NCBI GenBank assembly: GCA_934271235.1
Contig: CAKQQT010000007.1
Coordinates: 62,001 to 126,000, forward strand
Source of the DNA: an uncultured Clostridia bacterium
GTDB lineage: Bacteria; Bacillota; Clostridia; Peptostreptococcales; Anaerovoracaceae
DNA length: 64,000 nt
Direction of reading: 5' to 3'
Below the pieces are notes generated by a model that saw nothing but the letters and a program-made list of their open reading frames with translations, was not told where the DNA came from and did not search any database. A program made the translations under genes and the position numbers. The number at the start of each line of letters is the position of its first letter. Positions within the stretch are counted from its first letter, which is position 1. Shown piece by piece: positions 56,095 through 64,000 of this stretch.

Positions 56095-57504
56095 ATGCAA
56101 GCTTTGTACAATTTTATCGCAGGCACTCTCAATACCGTGGCATGGATCTATATCCTGCTTCCTTGCGTTTTTGTCGGCGGCCTGTACTACACCATTGGTT
56201 CCGGCGGCATTCAGTTCCGGCGCTTCGGCTATGCCATGAAGAACACCTTCGGCAAGATCTTTAAGAAAACAGACGCAGGCGAGGGCGAGGTCACCCCGCT
56301 GCAGGCTGTCTGCACCGCGCTGGCGGGAACGGTCGGCACCGGCAACATCGTCGGTACCTCTCAGGCGATCGCACTGGGCGGATACGGCGCGATCTTCTGG
56401 CTCTGGCTGGCAGCGCTCCTTGGCATGGTCATCAAGTATGCCGAGGTAACGCTCTCCATCCGCTACCGTGAAAAAGACTCCAAAGGCGACTGGGTCGGCG
56501 GTCCGATGTACTACATCAAAAACGGTCTCGGTCAGAAATGGTCTTGGCTCGCGATCCTCTTCTGCTGCTTCGCAGTCCTCGCTTCCTTTGGTATCGGCAA
56601 TATGTCGCAGGCAAACTCCATCAACGGTTCCATTAAGGGCGCCGTTGCAGCGTTCGCACCGGACTTTGCCAACGTAGCCGCAGTTGACTGGGTGATCGGC
56701 ATCGCACTGGCTGTTCTGACGGCCGGCGTTCTGTTCGGCGGCATCAAGCGGATCGGTTCCGTAACGGAAAGACTGGTCCCGCTCATGAGTATCGTTTACA
56801 TCGTTTTTACCCTCGTTGTCATCTTCGGCAACATCAATATGGTCGGCGAGTGCTTCCGCAAGATCTTTGTCGCTGCATTCTCTCCGGATGCCGTTCTCGG
56901 CGCAGGCAGCGGTATCCTGCTCAAAAATGCCATCGTCTGGGGACTGAGAAGATCTGCGTTCTCCAATGAAGCCGGTCTCGGTTCCGCTCCGATCGCACAC
57001 GCGGCGGCAAACTGTGAAGGTCCGGTACAGCAGGGGATCTTCGGTATCTTTGAAGTTTTCATCGATACCATCGTCATCTGCTCCCTGACAGCCCTGACCA
57101 TCATCATCAGCGGCGTCGACATCACGTTCGGCGAAAAGCCGGGCAGCGAGCTGATCACCTCCGCGTTCGGCACCATCTGGGGCGACAAGCTTTCCGCAGT
57201 CTTCGTTGCGTTAGCTCTGATGATGTTCGCGTACTCCACAATCCTCGGCTGGTCCCTGTACGGAACTCGCTGCATCCAGTACCTCTTCGGTATGAAAGCC
57301 GTAAAGCCTTACCAGATCTTCTTCTGCATCATTATCGTTGTCGGCTGCGTCAGCCCGATCGATGCAGTATGGGATATCGCAGATACGTTCAACGGTCTGA
57401 TGGCGATCCCGAACTTCATCGCGCTGTTCGCGCTGTCTCCGGTCGTCTTCAAGCTGACCAAAGAGCACTTTGCGGAAGTTGACCGTTTAAAGGCACAGAA
57501 ATAG
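56095..57504 (+). CDS. Alanine/glycine:sodium symporter (AGCS family)
   Basis: About 469 residues, eleven or so helices. GTVGTGNIVGTSQAIALGGYGAIFWLW and RRSAFSNEAGLGSAPIAHAAA are AGCS hallmarks (written here as the cores GTVGTGNIVG and FSNEAGLGSAPIAHAAA). The ATG at 56095 fits the family start; AAAGGAA lies upstream. The preceding glycine riboswitch points to glycine as substrate, either for uptake as a nutrient or removal of excess. A strong terminator follows. Confidence 0.95.
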   Translation: MQALYNFIAGTLNTVAWIYILLPCVFVGGLYYTIGSGGIQFRRFGYAMKNTFGKIFKKTDAGEGEVTPLQAVCTALAGTVGTGNIVGTSQAIALGGYGAIFWLWLAALLGMVIKYAEVTLSIRYREKDSKGDWVGGPMYYIKNGLGQKWSWLAILFCCFAVLASFGIGNMSQANSINGSIKGAVAAFAPDFANVAAVDWVIGIALAVLTAGVLFGGIKRIGSVTERLVPLMSIVYIVFTLVVIFGNINMVGECFRKIFVAAFSPDAVLGAGSGILLKNAIVWGLRRSAFSNEAGLGSAPIAHAAANCEGPVQQGIFGIFEVFIDTIVICSLTALTIIISGVDITFGEKPGSELITSAFGTIWGDKLSAVFVALALMMFAYSTILGWSLYGTRCIQYLFGMKAVKPYQIFFCIIIVVGCVSPIDAVWDIADTFNGLMAIPNFIALFALSPVVFKLTKEHFAEVDRLKAQK

Positions 57505-57574
57505 CAAAAGATAAATAAAGAATCAAAATAGATCGTGTTTTACCCATGAAAGCGTGCGCCGGGCGGCGCACGCA

Positions 57575-57637
57575 AAAGAGACCCCGCGGGATCGAGCGCT
57601 GCAGCAGCTCCTCGACCCGCGGGGTCTCTTTCTTTTT
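57575..57637 (+). terminator. Strong intrinsic terminator of the symporter gene
   Basis: GAGACCCCGCGGG pairs with CCCGCGGGGTCTC around an inner GAG/CTC-containing loop, then TTTCTTTTTT. A second perfect hairpin (GCGTGCGCC/GGCGCACGC, 57552-57573) lies just before it. It also lies past the stop of the converging gene at 57650 and may serve both. Confidence 0.92.
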
Positions 57638-57649
57638 TCGTAAATCGCT

Positions 57650-58021
57650 TTACTGTTCTTCTTTGTTTTCTTCCGGCTCTTCCGGAGCTTCTTCTGCGGA
57701 TACTGCCGCAGCTGCAGATGCTTTTACGCTGTCAAATGCGTCGCCGATGTCCTCGCCGCTTTTTTTCGCCTCAGCCTGAAGCTTTTCGATCTCAGCAAGG
57801 TGCTTTTCGATCTCACTGCAGAACTCTGCAAGTCTTCCCTCGTCAAGCGCGCCGCCGTTCTTTCTGGTTTCATAAACATAAGTGCCCAGCGCCTCTTCCG
57901 CGTCATTGACCTTCCCCTTTTCCAAAAGGATCTTGCCTTTTGCCTTGCCGTAATCCAGTGTATCTCCGGCCATTTCGCCGACTTTATTTGCTACTTTTCC
58001 GAGTTTGTCCATAAATGCCAT
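57650..58021 (-). CDS. Small coiled-coil protein of unknown function
   Basis: A 123-residue, charged, soluble protein: AFMDKLGKVANKVGEMAGDTLDYGK at the start, then helical segments (ILLEKGKVNDAEEALGTYVYE; EIEKHLAEIEKLQAEAKK) and an Ala/Glu-rich acidic tail. Short Clostridial proteins with this opening are common and have no assigned role. GGAGG lies 8 bases before the ATG. It is monocistronic. Confidence 0.8.
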   Translation of the reverse strand: MAFMDKLGKVANKVGEMAGDTLDYGKAKGKILLEKGKVNDAEEALGTYVYETRKNGGALDEGRLAEFCSEIEKHLAEIEKLQAEAKKSGEDIGDAFDSVKASAAAAVSAEEAPEEPEENKEEQ

Positions 58022-58127
58022 GATCTTGTCCTCCTGTTTCGCAGTTTGTGACTGTGCATGCAGATCTCAGTCACTCCTTTGTTTTTTATCATCTTACCAC
58101 TATAATATAAAAAAGTCCAGCTGAAAA

Positions 58128-59141
58128 TCATAGTGCCACGATCAACGGCACTAGCGTCGGTACTAACATCGTAAAAATACAGCCTGACACAAAAGCATAA
58201 ATGGCTGCGCTCTTATTTGTCGCACTTTCAATTGTCGCAATGCAAACATCCATGGCCGCAGCAATCGGCATTCCGCTTGTTTCTGCATATCCAATCTTCT
58301 TAGCCACAAATGGAATGGTAAATAACGAAAGAATCACACGCAAAAAGTTTGCCAGAAAAGCAATTGCGCCGGTTGTGATCATGCCTGCGTCCATGATAAT
58401 GTTTGGGCCCAAGGAATACCAACAAAAGGTGCATGCAATGCCTAAAAGTTCTTTCACGCTTAAAGGTGTAAAGAATCCACATATCAGAACCGTCAAAACA
58501 GTCGTAATGCCGGTTGCCAACGGAAAAGCAAAGATACGCAGTCCTGCTTCTTTAAACCGTTGAATTGCTGTTCCGTCGAGTCCCATATCCACGCCGACAA
58601 GAAAAACCATCGTATACAAGGCATAAGTAATATAGACTCCGCCTACGCGGTAAGTCATAGCATAGTCCAACCATTGAAAACTAATTACTGTCATGTACCC
58701 AATAATAGTCCCTAAAATAACCGCTAATGCGATACGCACTGTGGAATTTGATAAAATATTTTTCTTCTTCTCCGGTTTCTGCGCAGAATCAGAAAAATCA
58801 CAAACTTCTTTCAGATCCAACTCCGCATTATCCTCTTGCTTTGTTTTTCGATATATTCCTTGATGATCAAAGCCCATTGCTTTTCTCACAAGGTGAAGCA
58901 CAAAAATAGTTGCAATCAATGGTATGACAGCAAAAATTAACGAATAAAGTCCTATAGTTCCAAGTTCATGAATGATGCTCTCATTTGACCCGATTCGAAA
59001 TCCCATTGCAAATACGAGTGTCAAAACAACAATCGAAAGCAAGGTTCCAATCCATTTTAGCCGATCCTTGTATTTACGAAAGGGTGTGGCGATCAGATAG
59101 CCGATGGCAGCCATGCCCAGATAAATCATAAAAATTTTCAT
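58128..59141 (-). CDS. LysO-family (DUF340) exporter
   Basis: About 337 residues, around nine to ten helices. The second half has YALYTMVFLVGVDMGLDG, GFFTPLSVKELLGIACTFCWYSLGP and a central inner helix pair, all typical of LysO/YbjE. E. coli LysO exports lysine; clostridial members may export other amino acids. The ATG at 59141 follows AGGTG by 6 bases. It lies downstream of the TRAP genes on the same strand across a terminator. Its closeness to kdd (lysine fermentation family) is suggestive only. Confidence 0.85.
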   Translation of the reverse strand: MKIFMIYLGMAAIGYLIATPFRKYKDRLKWIGTLLSIVVLTLVFAMGFRIGSNESIIHELGTIGLYSLIFAVIPLIATIFVLHLVRKAMGFDHQGIYRKTKQEDNAELDLKEVCDFSDSAQKPEKKKNILSNSTVRIALAVILGTIIGYMTVISFQWLDYAMTYRVGGVYITYALYTMVFLVGVDMGLDGTAIQRFKEAGLRIFAFPLATGITTVLTVLICGFFTPLSVKELLGIACTFCWYSLGPNIIMDAGMITTGAIAFLANFLRVILSLFTIPFVAKKIGYAETSGMPIAAAMDVCIATIESATNKSAAIYAFVSGCIFTMLVPTLVPLIVAL

Positions 59142-59157
59142 TTTCTTCACCTGCAAA

Positions 59158-59187
59158 AATCAGCTGAGCAAAAGTACTCAGCTGATT
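59158..59187 (-). terminator. Intrinsic terminator of the kdd-TRAP operon
   Basis: AATCAGCTGAG pairs perfectly with CTCAGCTGATT; on the minus strand it follows the dctM stop and is followed by TTTTTGC. Confidence 0.88.
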
Positions 59188-59212
59188 TTGTTGTTACTTG
59201 TTTTCCATTATT

Positions 59213-60514
59213 TTACAAGAACATCAATGACAGAGGTTCAACATAAGTAATCAGCAGAACCATTACAACACCAACGATGAAGAATGGAATCAGCCATCTG
59301 AACATCTGCTGCATCTTGATCTTTCCGACTGCACATCCTACGAACAGGTTGCATCCGTAAGGAGGTGAGCACAGACCTAACGCCAGGTTTACCGCCATAA
59401 TAACACCGAAGTGGATCGGGTTAACGCCGTACTGTTCTACCGCCGGAAGCAGCAGCGGGGCCATTACGATAATGGCTGGTACTGTATCCAGGAAACATCC
59501 GACGAGCAGAAGAACCGCATTGATGATAAGAAGCAGAACAATCTTGCTGTCTGTAATACCGATCAGCAGCTCATAAATCGCCTGCGGAATTCTTTCGAAT
59601 GTCATAAAGGTCGAGAATACTGTCGAATATCCAAGCAAGAAAGATGTGATACCATTTAAAACTGCAGCATCAACAAATGTCTTATAGATACCCTTCCAGT
59701 TCAGGTCACGGTAAATGAATACACTGACTACCATGGAATAAACTACGGATACGCACGCAGCTTCGGTCGGCGTGAAAATGCCGCCGTAGATACCACCAAG
59801 GATGATGACCGGTGACAGTAACGCCCAGAAACCATCTTTTGTAGCCACCCAGAGGTTTTTCATTCTAGCTCTCATAACCTCTTTTGCAGATACATTCGAT
59901 GCCGCCTTTTCCGGAATACCCATTTTGTACTTCTTACAGAAGAAATAGTTTACAATGATGAAACCAATACCGATCAGAATACCCGGGATGATACCGGCAA
60001 GGAACAGATCGGAAATGGAAACACCGGTTGACGAGCCATAAAGTACGAAGCTTAAGCTTGGCGGAATGATCGGACCTACGATACCGCCGAAGCATACCAG
60101 AGTAGCCGCGTAGCTGGCATCATACCCTTTTTCTTTCATTTCCGGGATCAGCATACTGCCAATTGCAGAAGTTGTTGCCATACCGGATCCGGATAATGCA
60201 CCGAAGAACATGCAGGCAACCATAGCAACGCAGCCAAGCGCACCGGTTACACTTCCGATCAGCGCCTCTGCGAAATTAACAATTTTCTTCGCAATGCCGC
60301 CGGTCGACATGATGATGCCGGCAAGCATGAAGAACGGAATTGCCATAACGGTAAAGGAGAAGATACCGGAATAACAATATTGCGCATTAACGACCATGTT
60401 CAAATCGGTCGTCACGAGCATGGAAATCATCGTAGCTCCACCGATTGCGAAGCCAACGGGAACGCCTAAGAACAGGAAGGCGAACAAAATAATGAATAAT
60501 ACAACTACACTCAT
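59213..60514 (-). CDS. dctM: TRAP transporter large permease DctM
   Basis: A 433-residue membrane protein, about twelve helices, beginning VVVLFIILFAFLFLGVPVGFAIG, with GGIVGPIIPPSLSFVLYG and NLALGLCSPPYGCNLFVG typical of DctM. Sodium-coupled uptake of an organic acid together with DctQ and DctP. It starts 3 bases after dctQ ends. GGAGG precedes the ATG. Confidence 0.95.
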   Translation of the reverse strand: MSVVVLFIILFAFLFLGVPVGFAIGGATMISMLVTTDLNMVVNAQYCYSGIFSFTVMAIPFFMLAGIIMSTGGIAKKIVNFAEALIGSVTGALGCVAMVACMFFGALSGSGMATTSAIGSMLIPEMKEKGYDASYAATLVCFGGIVGPIIPPSLSFVLYGSSTGVSISDLFLAGIIPGILIGIGFIIVNYFFCKKYKMGIPEKAASNVSAKEVMRARMKNLWVATKDGFWALLSPVIILGGIYGGIFTPTEAACVSVVYSMVVSVFIYRDLNWKGIYKTFVDAAVLNGITSFLLGYSTVFSTFMTFERIPQAIYELLIGITDSKIVLLLIINAVLLLVGCFLDTVPAIIVMAPLLLPAVEQYGVNPIHFGVIMAVNLALGLCSPPYGCNLFVGCAVGKIKMQQMFRWLIPFFIVGVVMVLLITYVEPLSLMFL

Positions 60515-60517
60515 TGA

Positions 60518-61051
60518 TTAACCCTCCAATTCTGCATCATATTTTGCAACCAGTTCTTCCATCATCTCATGTAAAGGCTGTCCGCTCTTCATTCCTTTGA
60601 CCGACAGCACGATCATGCCGATGCAACGTAAGATCATAATTGCACATCCGACTACAACTGCCAAATAACCCCAAGCTACGCTGATCTTAATGCCGGCATA
60701 GTTGGTTGTCGTCTGTAATATCACCATGGTGATACCATAGTATACAGTTACCGCACAGATCGCGATAACAATGATTTCTGAAATAATATTTGCAATATAC
60801 TGCGCTTTGTTGGAGAATTTATCCACGATTAAGGTAATTTTGATATGTTCACCGCGCTTTTCACCGATACTGATTCCCAACCAAGAAATCCAGATAAACA
60901 GGAATTTTCCGAGTTCTTCTGACCAGTACAGGGAATTCTGGAAAACGTATCGCATAATAACCTGTATAAAGATAATTGCAACCATCAGAGCAAACATTGC
61001 AACCAATACGACCTCTTCTGTTTTATTGAGGGCTTTGATTAATTTTTTCAT
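60518..61051 (-). CDS. dctQ: TRAP transporter small permease DctQ
   Basis: About 177 residues with four helices, the usual DctQ form (IKALNKTEEVVLVAMFALMV..., YWSEELGKFLFIWISWLG). The ATG at 61051 follows GGAG by 6 bases; the ATG at 61063 has no ribosome site. It is separated from dctP by 220 bases with a hairpin. Confidence 0.93.
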   Translation of the reverse strand: MKKLIKALNKTEEVVLVAMFALMVAIIFIQVIMRYVFQNSLYWSEELGKFLFIWISWLGISIGEKRGEHIKITLIVDKFSNKAQYIANIISEIIVIAICAVTVYYGITMVILQTTTNYAGIKISVAWGYLAVVVGCAIMILRCIGMIVLSVKGMKSGQPLHEMMEELVAKYDAELEG

Positions 61052-61101
61052 TGTTTTCTCCATTCAAATTCTAGCTAAAAAAACCTAATCTCAAACTAGC
61101 C

Positions 61102-61131
61102 AGGTGCGCCTTAAAGCTTTAAGACGCACCT
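61102..61131 (-). other. Intercistronic hairpin between dctP and dctQ
   Basis: AGGTGCG(C/T)CTTAAAG pairs with CTTTAAG-CGCACCT. No T run follows on the minus strand. Such hairpins usually protect the upstream binding-protein message, giving more DctP than permease. Confidence 0.6.
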
Positions 61132-61274
61132 ACTATCTACTATAGACAAATAGTTAAACTGACTTTTGTTCATCGTCCAATACATCTCTTACCGTTTCTA
61201 ACTTATAATTTTTTATTTAGAGTTATAAAATTCAGAGTTATATTTTGATACAATTAATAAATTATAGTTTCCTC

Positions 61275-62297
61275 TTATTGCGGAACTGTAGCTAACCAAG
61301 CATCCATAACTTCATCGCCGACTTTGTCTCTCCAAGCGTCGTATACAGAAGCACACGCATCCTGGAATACTTTTGTTTCGTCAGCCGTTAATTCATAAAC
61401 GGTTGCACCTGCAGCTTCGAAGTCTTTTAAGTACTGTAATTCGTTAGCTCTTTCAGTTTCTCTCTGCTGTTCGCACATTTTGTGAACACCTTCCAGAATG
61501 AGATCTTTATCTTCCTGAGATAAGGAATCTAACCATTCTGTGGAGCAAACCAGCGGATAAGGGGAAGAGCAGTGGTTTGTGATAGTTACATAAGGAGCCA
61601 TTTCATAGATCTTGAAATCATTGAATACGCCGATGGAGTGGTCAAGAGCATCAACCGTTTTCTGGGATAAGGAAGTGATAACTTCGCCCCATGCCATCGG
61701 TGTAGGGTTCGCGCCCATAGCCTGCCAAATCAGAACGTTTAATTCGTTCTGTGCGATTCTTACTTTCTGACCCTTAAGGTCGCTTGGGTTATGATATACT
61801 TTCTGGTTGGAGATAACGTTTCTCATACCATTGTATAACATATCCAGGCAGTAGTATCCGGATCCTTCCAGAGCTTTGTTGAATAATTCAAGTCCGCCGT
61901 TTTCGAAAGTTCCTTCTACCCATGCATCATAGGAAGTGTACAGATACGGAAGGTCTACGCAGCTTGCTTCATCTCCAACGATTGCGGAAATAACAGATGC
62001 AAGACCAAAGTACATCGTAACGGTTCCTAATTTAACGCCTGCAGCGATATCAGGGTCATCGCCTGCCTGTCCGTCAGGATACATTTCAACTGTGATTCTG
62101 CCGTCAGTAGCTTCTGACAGATAATCGTTCAGCCATTCACCAGCAACGTTTGTTGATCTGGATGAAGAGTCGGTATGTCCGATTTTGATAACAATCTGAT
62201 CGCCTTCGGTTGTGCCGGCAGGTGTCTTGTCACCGCCGCAGGCTGCAAGGGTGAATACCATCACAAGGATCAGTAAGATCGATAATACTTTTTTCAT
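61275..62297 (-). CDS. dctP: TRAP transporter substrate-binding protein DctP
   Basis: A 340-residue lipoprotein. The signal peptide ends in LAACGGDK (lipobox Cys20). The mature protein has IKIGHTDSSSRS at the start and the DctP-type LKGQKVRIAQNEL (the conserved Arg that binds the carboxylate) near residue 178. It binds a carboxylate outside the cell. It lies between kdd and dctQ on the same strand. Confidence 0.94.
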   Translation of the reverse strand: MKKVLSILLILVMVFTLAACGGDKTPAGTTEGDQIVIKIGHTDSSSRSTNVAGEWLNDYLSEATDGRITVEMYPDGQAGDDPDIAAGVKLGTVTMYFGLASVISAIVGDEASCVDLPYLYTSYDAWVEGTFENGGLELFNKALEGSGYYCLDMLYNGMRNVISNQKVYHNPSDLKGQKVRIAQNELNVLIWQAMGANPTPMAWGEVITSLSQKTVDALDHSIGVFNDFKIYEMAPYVTITNHCSSPYPLVCSTEWLDSLSQEDKDLILEGVHKMCEQQRETERANELQYLKDFEAAGATVYELTADETKVFQDACASVYDAWRDKVGDEVMDAWLATVPQ

Positions 62298-62370
62298 TTT
62301 CTTCTCCTCCTCAGTTTTGATGATTGAACATTTTTTTCGTCAGTAAATCTAAATTCCTATCGTCTTTATC

Positions 62371-63423
62371 CTATTTTGCTCCTTTACAGTATCTTTCTGT
62401 CAAGTACTTGCGGAGTCCTGCATGTTCACGAACAATGTTAAATGCGATTTCTGCATGTCCCGGATAATAACCCGCTCCCAAAACCATTGTAACATATTTT
62501 TTCGCTCCTTCTGCACCCAGAGAAGCCTTTACAAAATCAGTACTCATGGTAAAGAAATAAATCTTTCCGGTATCTTTCGTAACCAGGATCGTAGAAAGCT
62601 CTGTATTCATAACATTTACAGTACTTACGGTGAAGTCCGCAAGCTGTCCGTTCATGGCTTCCATATATTTATTGTAAGTTTCCAAAGGTTTTTGTCCATT
62701 GACCTGAATAACCTCATCTGCAATACCCAGATCTCTTACGAGCTGACACTGCTTTTCGGAATATTCCAGACAAACAACTTTGCCGGTCGGCGCAACTCTC
62801 TTTTTTGCTTCTGCCAAGCAAAGCAGTCCGGCCTTGCCTGCGCCCATTACAACAACGGTATCTCCTGCCTTTACATTGATAGCAACCTGTGCAGGTGCAC
62901 CGGCGATATCCATAACAGCAAGACTGAGTTCTTCACCTAAGTCTTCCGGGATTTTGGTGAAGATCCCGCTTTCAAACAGAACTGCGTCTGCATGGCAAGG
63001 AACCTGTTCGGTATCTAAGTCTACATCATAAATCTCGTACATTTTGAGTGGTGTTAAAGACAAAGATACTAAAGTAGCAATCTTATCGCCAACCTTTAAG
63101 TCACCGACTTTATCAGCCATATCTGCACCGATTTCTTTAACTCTTCCGATCAGCATGCCGCCGGATTTCGTAACAGGATCCTGAAACTTGCCTCTGTCTT
63201 CTACGATTTTCATGATTTCTGCTTTGATAGCCTCTTTGTCATCTCCGCATTTTTCTTTGATTGTATGCATAGCCGTTGCTGTCGGCTGTAATGCGATAAC
63301 ATCGATTAAAATCTCATTTGACCAGATTTCAGGGGTGTTGTCCACCTTGTCAGCAGCCTGCGGTAATAAACCTAACGGCTCAATGACTCTGTGAGTTCCG
63401 AAATATTCTCCTTTTCCTTTCAT
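62371..63423 (-). CDS. kdd: L-erythro-3,5-diaminohexanoate dehydrogenase family (Kdd)
   Basis: A 350-residue zinc-free medium-chain-type dehydrogenase. GTHRVIEPLGLLPQAADKVDN, NEILIDV, SGGMLIGRVKEIG, KVGDKIATLVSLSLTPLK and VMDIAGAPAQVA match Kdd of lysine-fermenting Clostridia and Fusobacterium. Kdd oxidatively deaminates 3,5-diaminohexanoate to 5-amino-3-oxohexanoate. The other lysine-pathway genes (kamA, kamDE, kce, kal) are not next to it, so a related beta-amino acid is possible. It is the first gene of the leftward kdd-TRAP set; AAGGAGG precedes the ATG. Confidence 0.85.
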   Translation of the reverse strand: MKGKGEYFGTHRVIEPLGLLPQAADKVDNTPEIWSNEILIDVIALQPTATAMHTIKEKCGDDKEAIKAEIMKIVEDRGKFQDPVTKSGGMLIGRVKEIGADMADKVGDLKVGDKIATLVSLSLTPLKMYEIYDVDLDTEQVPCHADAVLFESGIFTKIPEDLGEELSLAVMDIAGAPAQVAINVKAGDTVVVMGAGKAGLLCLAEAKKRVAPTGKVVCLEYSEKQCQLVRDLGIADEVIQVNGQKPLETYNKYMEAMNGQLADFTVSTVNVMNTELSTILVTKDTGKIYFFTMSTDFVKASLGAEGAKKYVTMVLGAGYYPGHAEIAFNIVREHAGLRKYLTERYCKGAK

Positions 63424-63452
63424 CGTAATGCCTCCTTTTTCTTTGCATGTTA

Positions 63453-63481
63453 ATTATATCACCTGTTGTTCACTTATGCAA
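63453..63481 (-). promoter_or_regulatory. Promoter of kdd with overlapping inverted repeat
   Basis: Minus strand: -35 TTGCAT (63481-63476), 17-base spacer, perfect -10 TATAAT (63458-63453). TGTTG...CAACA arms overlap the -35 region and are a candidate site for the divergent IclR-type regulator. Confidence 0.75.
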
Positions 63482-63585
63482 CAAAATTTTCGCATATTAG
63501 ACAAGTTTCTACTTTATTTTTTTCAAACTATTGTTTATAATAGATGTATAAGGAAGAATAGAAAGGATTTAAGAGAAATTATAAT

Positions 63586-64000
63586 ATGGAGAAACAATCC
63601 TTATCAAGCGTTGAAAAAGCTTTGATTATTTTAGAGCAGCTGGGTAAACCGCCCTATGCTTACACAGTTGCAGAACTTTCACGCGAAACCGGTTTAAATC
63701 GCACCAGTATTTATCGTATGCTTTCATCATTGGAAGATCACGATGCGATCATGCTGGATAACAGCATTCGAAAATACAAGATAGGTTCTAACATGTACCA
63801 TCTTGGGATGACCTATCTGAACAATTTTAACTATAAAGCCCGCCTGCAGGATCTTCTGTCAGAAATATCATCCATCACAAACGAATCGGTCGGTATTGCT
63901 GCCATGGATGGGGAAAAAATCATTTCCCTGTTTGAAAGTGAAGTATCATTACCTATGAAATATAATGATATTCCCGGTCGTTACTATTCCGTAAACCGCG
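63586..64000 (+). CDS. IclR-family transcriptional regulator, N-terminal part
   Basis: Plus-strand frame from the ATG at 63586 to the right window edge; about 138 residues visible. It starts MEKQSLSSVEKALIILEQL and has the IclR winged helix (TVAELSRETGLNRTSIYRML), then the start of the effector domain (IGSNMYHLGMTYLN). The C-terminal part is outside the window. It is divergent from kdd and probably controls the kdd-TRAP operon. A -10 TATAAT at 63536-63541 may drive it; its -35 is poor. Confidence 0.92.
   Translation, partial: MEKQSLSSVEKALIILEQLGKPPYAYTVAELSRETGLNRTSIYRMLSSLEDHDAIMLDNSIRKYKIGSNMYHLGMTYLNNFNYKARLQDLLSEISSITNESVGIAAMDGEKIISLFESEVSLPMKYNDIPGRYYSVNR

Noticed and set aside
58128..63423. 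Complete lysine fermentation cluster
   Set aside because: Only kdd and a LysO-type exporter are present; aminomutases, Kce and Kal are not in this stretch.

Overview
The window looks like chromosome from an anaerobic, endospore-forming member of the Clostridia (Bacillota). The evidence is the sporulation genes gpr and spoIIP in the usual Bacillota order beside lepA and hemW, the HrcA/CIRCE heat-shock operon, a GTP-dependent PEP carboxykinase, and many CoA-dependent acid fermentation genes (CoA transferases, thiolase, hydroxyacyl-CoA dehydrogenase, beta-keto acid cleavage enzyme, 3,5-diaminohexanoate dehydrogenase). No electron-transport genes are visible. A relative of the Anaerovoracaceae / Family XIII group is my guess, not a demonstrated placement. 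I saw no tRNA, rRNA, CRISPR array, transposase or prophage.

Layout. 0-12 kb: rsmE (cut by the window edge) and prmA; a 0.9 kb gene-free stretch with a long inverted repeat that carries outward promoters; a MerR regulator; an acyltransferase-3 membrane protein; glpK; then hemW, lepA, a small yqxA-position gene, spoIIP and gpr on the minus strand, with rpsT divergent. 12-18.5 kb, plus strand: a MurF-like ligase fused to a BspA-type leucine-rich repeat tail, an ATP-grasp protein with four N-terminal repeats, deoD and pckG. 18.5-38.7 kb, almost all minus strand: an organic-acid catabolic region with two AEC carriers flanking two CoA transferases, HBD, an AspT-type carrier, thiolase, BKACE, three SDRs, TctABC, a divergent LysR regulator, a class III CoA transferase, a frameshifted larA-like gene and a nitroreductase.

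38.7-49.4 kb: a candidate antisense RNA/small-peptide cassette, a GPH-type sugar symporter, an ABC-F ATPase, a 296-bp element with inverted ends, a MATE transporter and the hrcA-grpE-dnaK-dnaJ operon with CIRCE. In Bacillus and many Clostridia this operon lies between hemW and prmA, so the ancestral cluster has been split here. 49.5-58 kb: a four-gene Gld-type ABC operon, a second MATE transporter, a tandem glycine riboswitch ahead of an alanine/glycine:Na+ symporter, and a small coiled-coil protein. 58-64 kb: a LysO-type exporter, a TRAP transporter (DctM, DctQ, DctP), kdd, and a divergent IclR regulator cut by the window end.

Functional picture. The 18.5-38.7 kb region can be read as uptake of a carboxylic acid (TctABC), oxidation by SDRs, cleavage of a beta-keto acid with acetyl-CoA (BKACE), and recovery of energy through thiolase, HBD and CoA transferases; the substrate cannot be read from sequence. 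The best candidates for something undescribed are the MurF-LRR/ATP-grasp pair (12.1-15.8 kb) and the repeated promoter-leader module found both there and at 1.3-2.0 kb. Two unlinked transporter genes (40.6 and 54.1 kb) share a MerR-type promoter with a 19-bp spacer and nearly the same operator.
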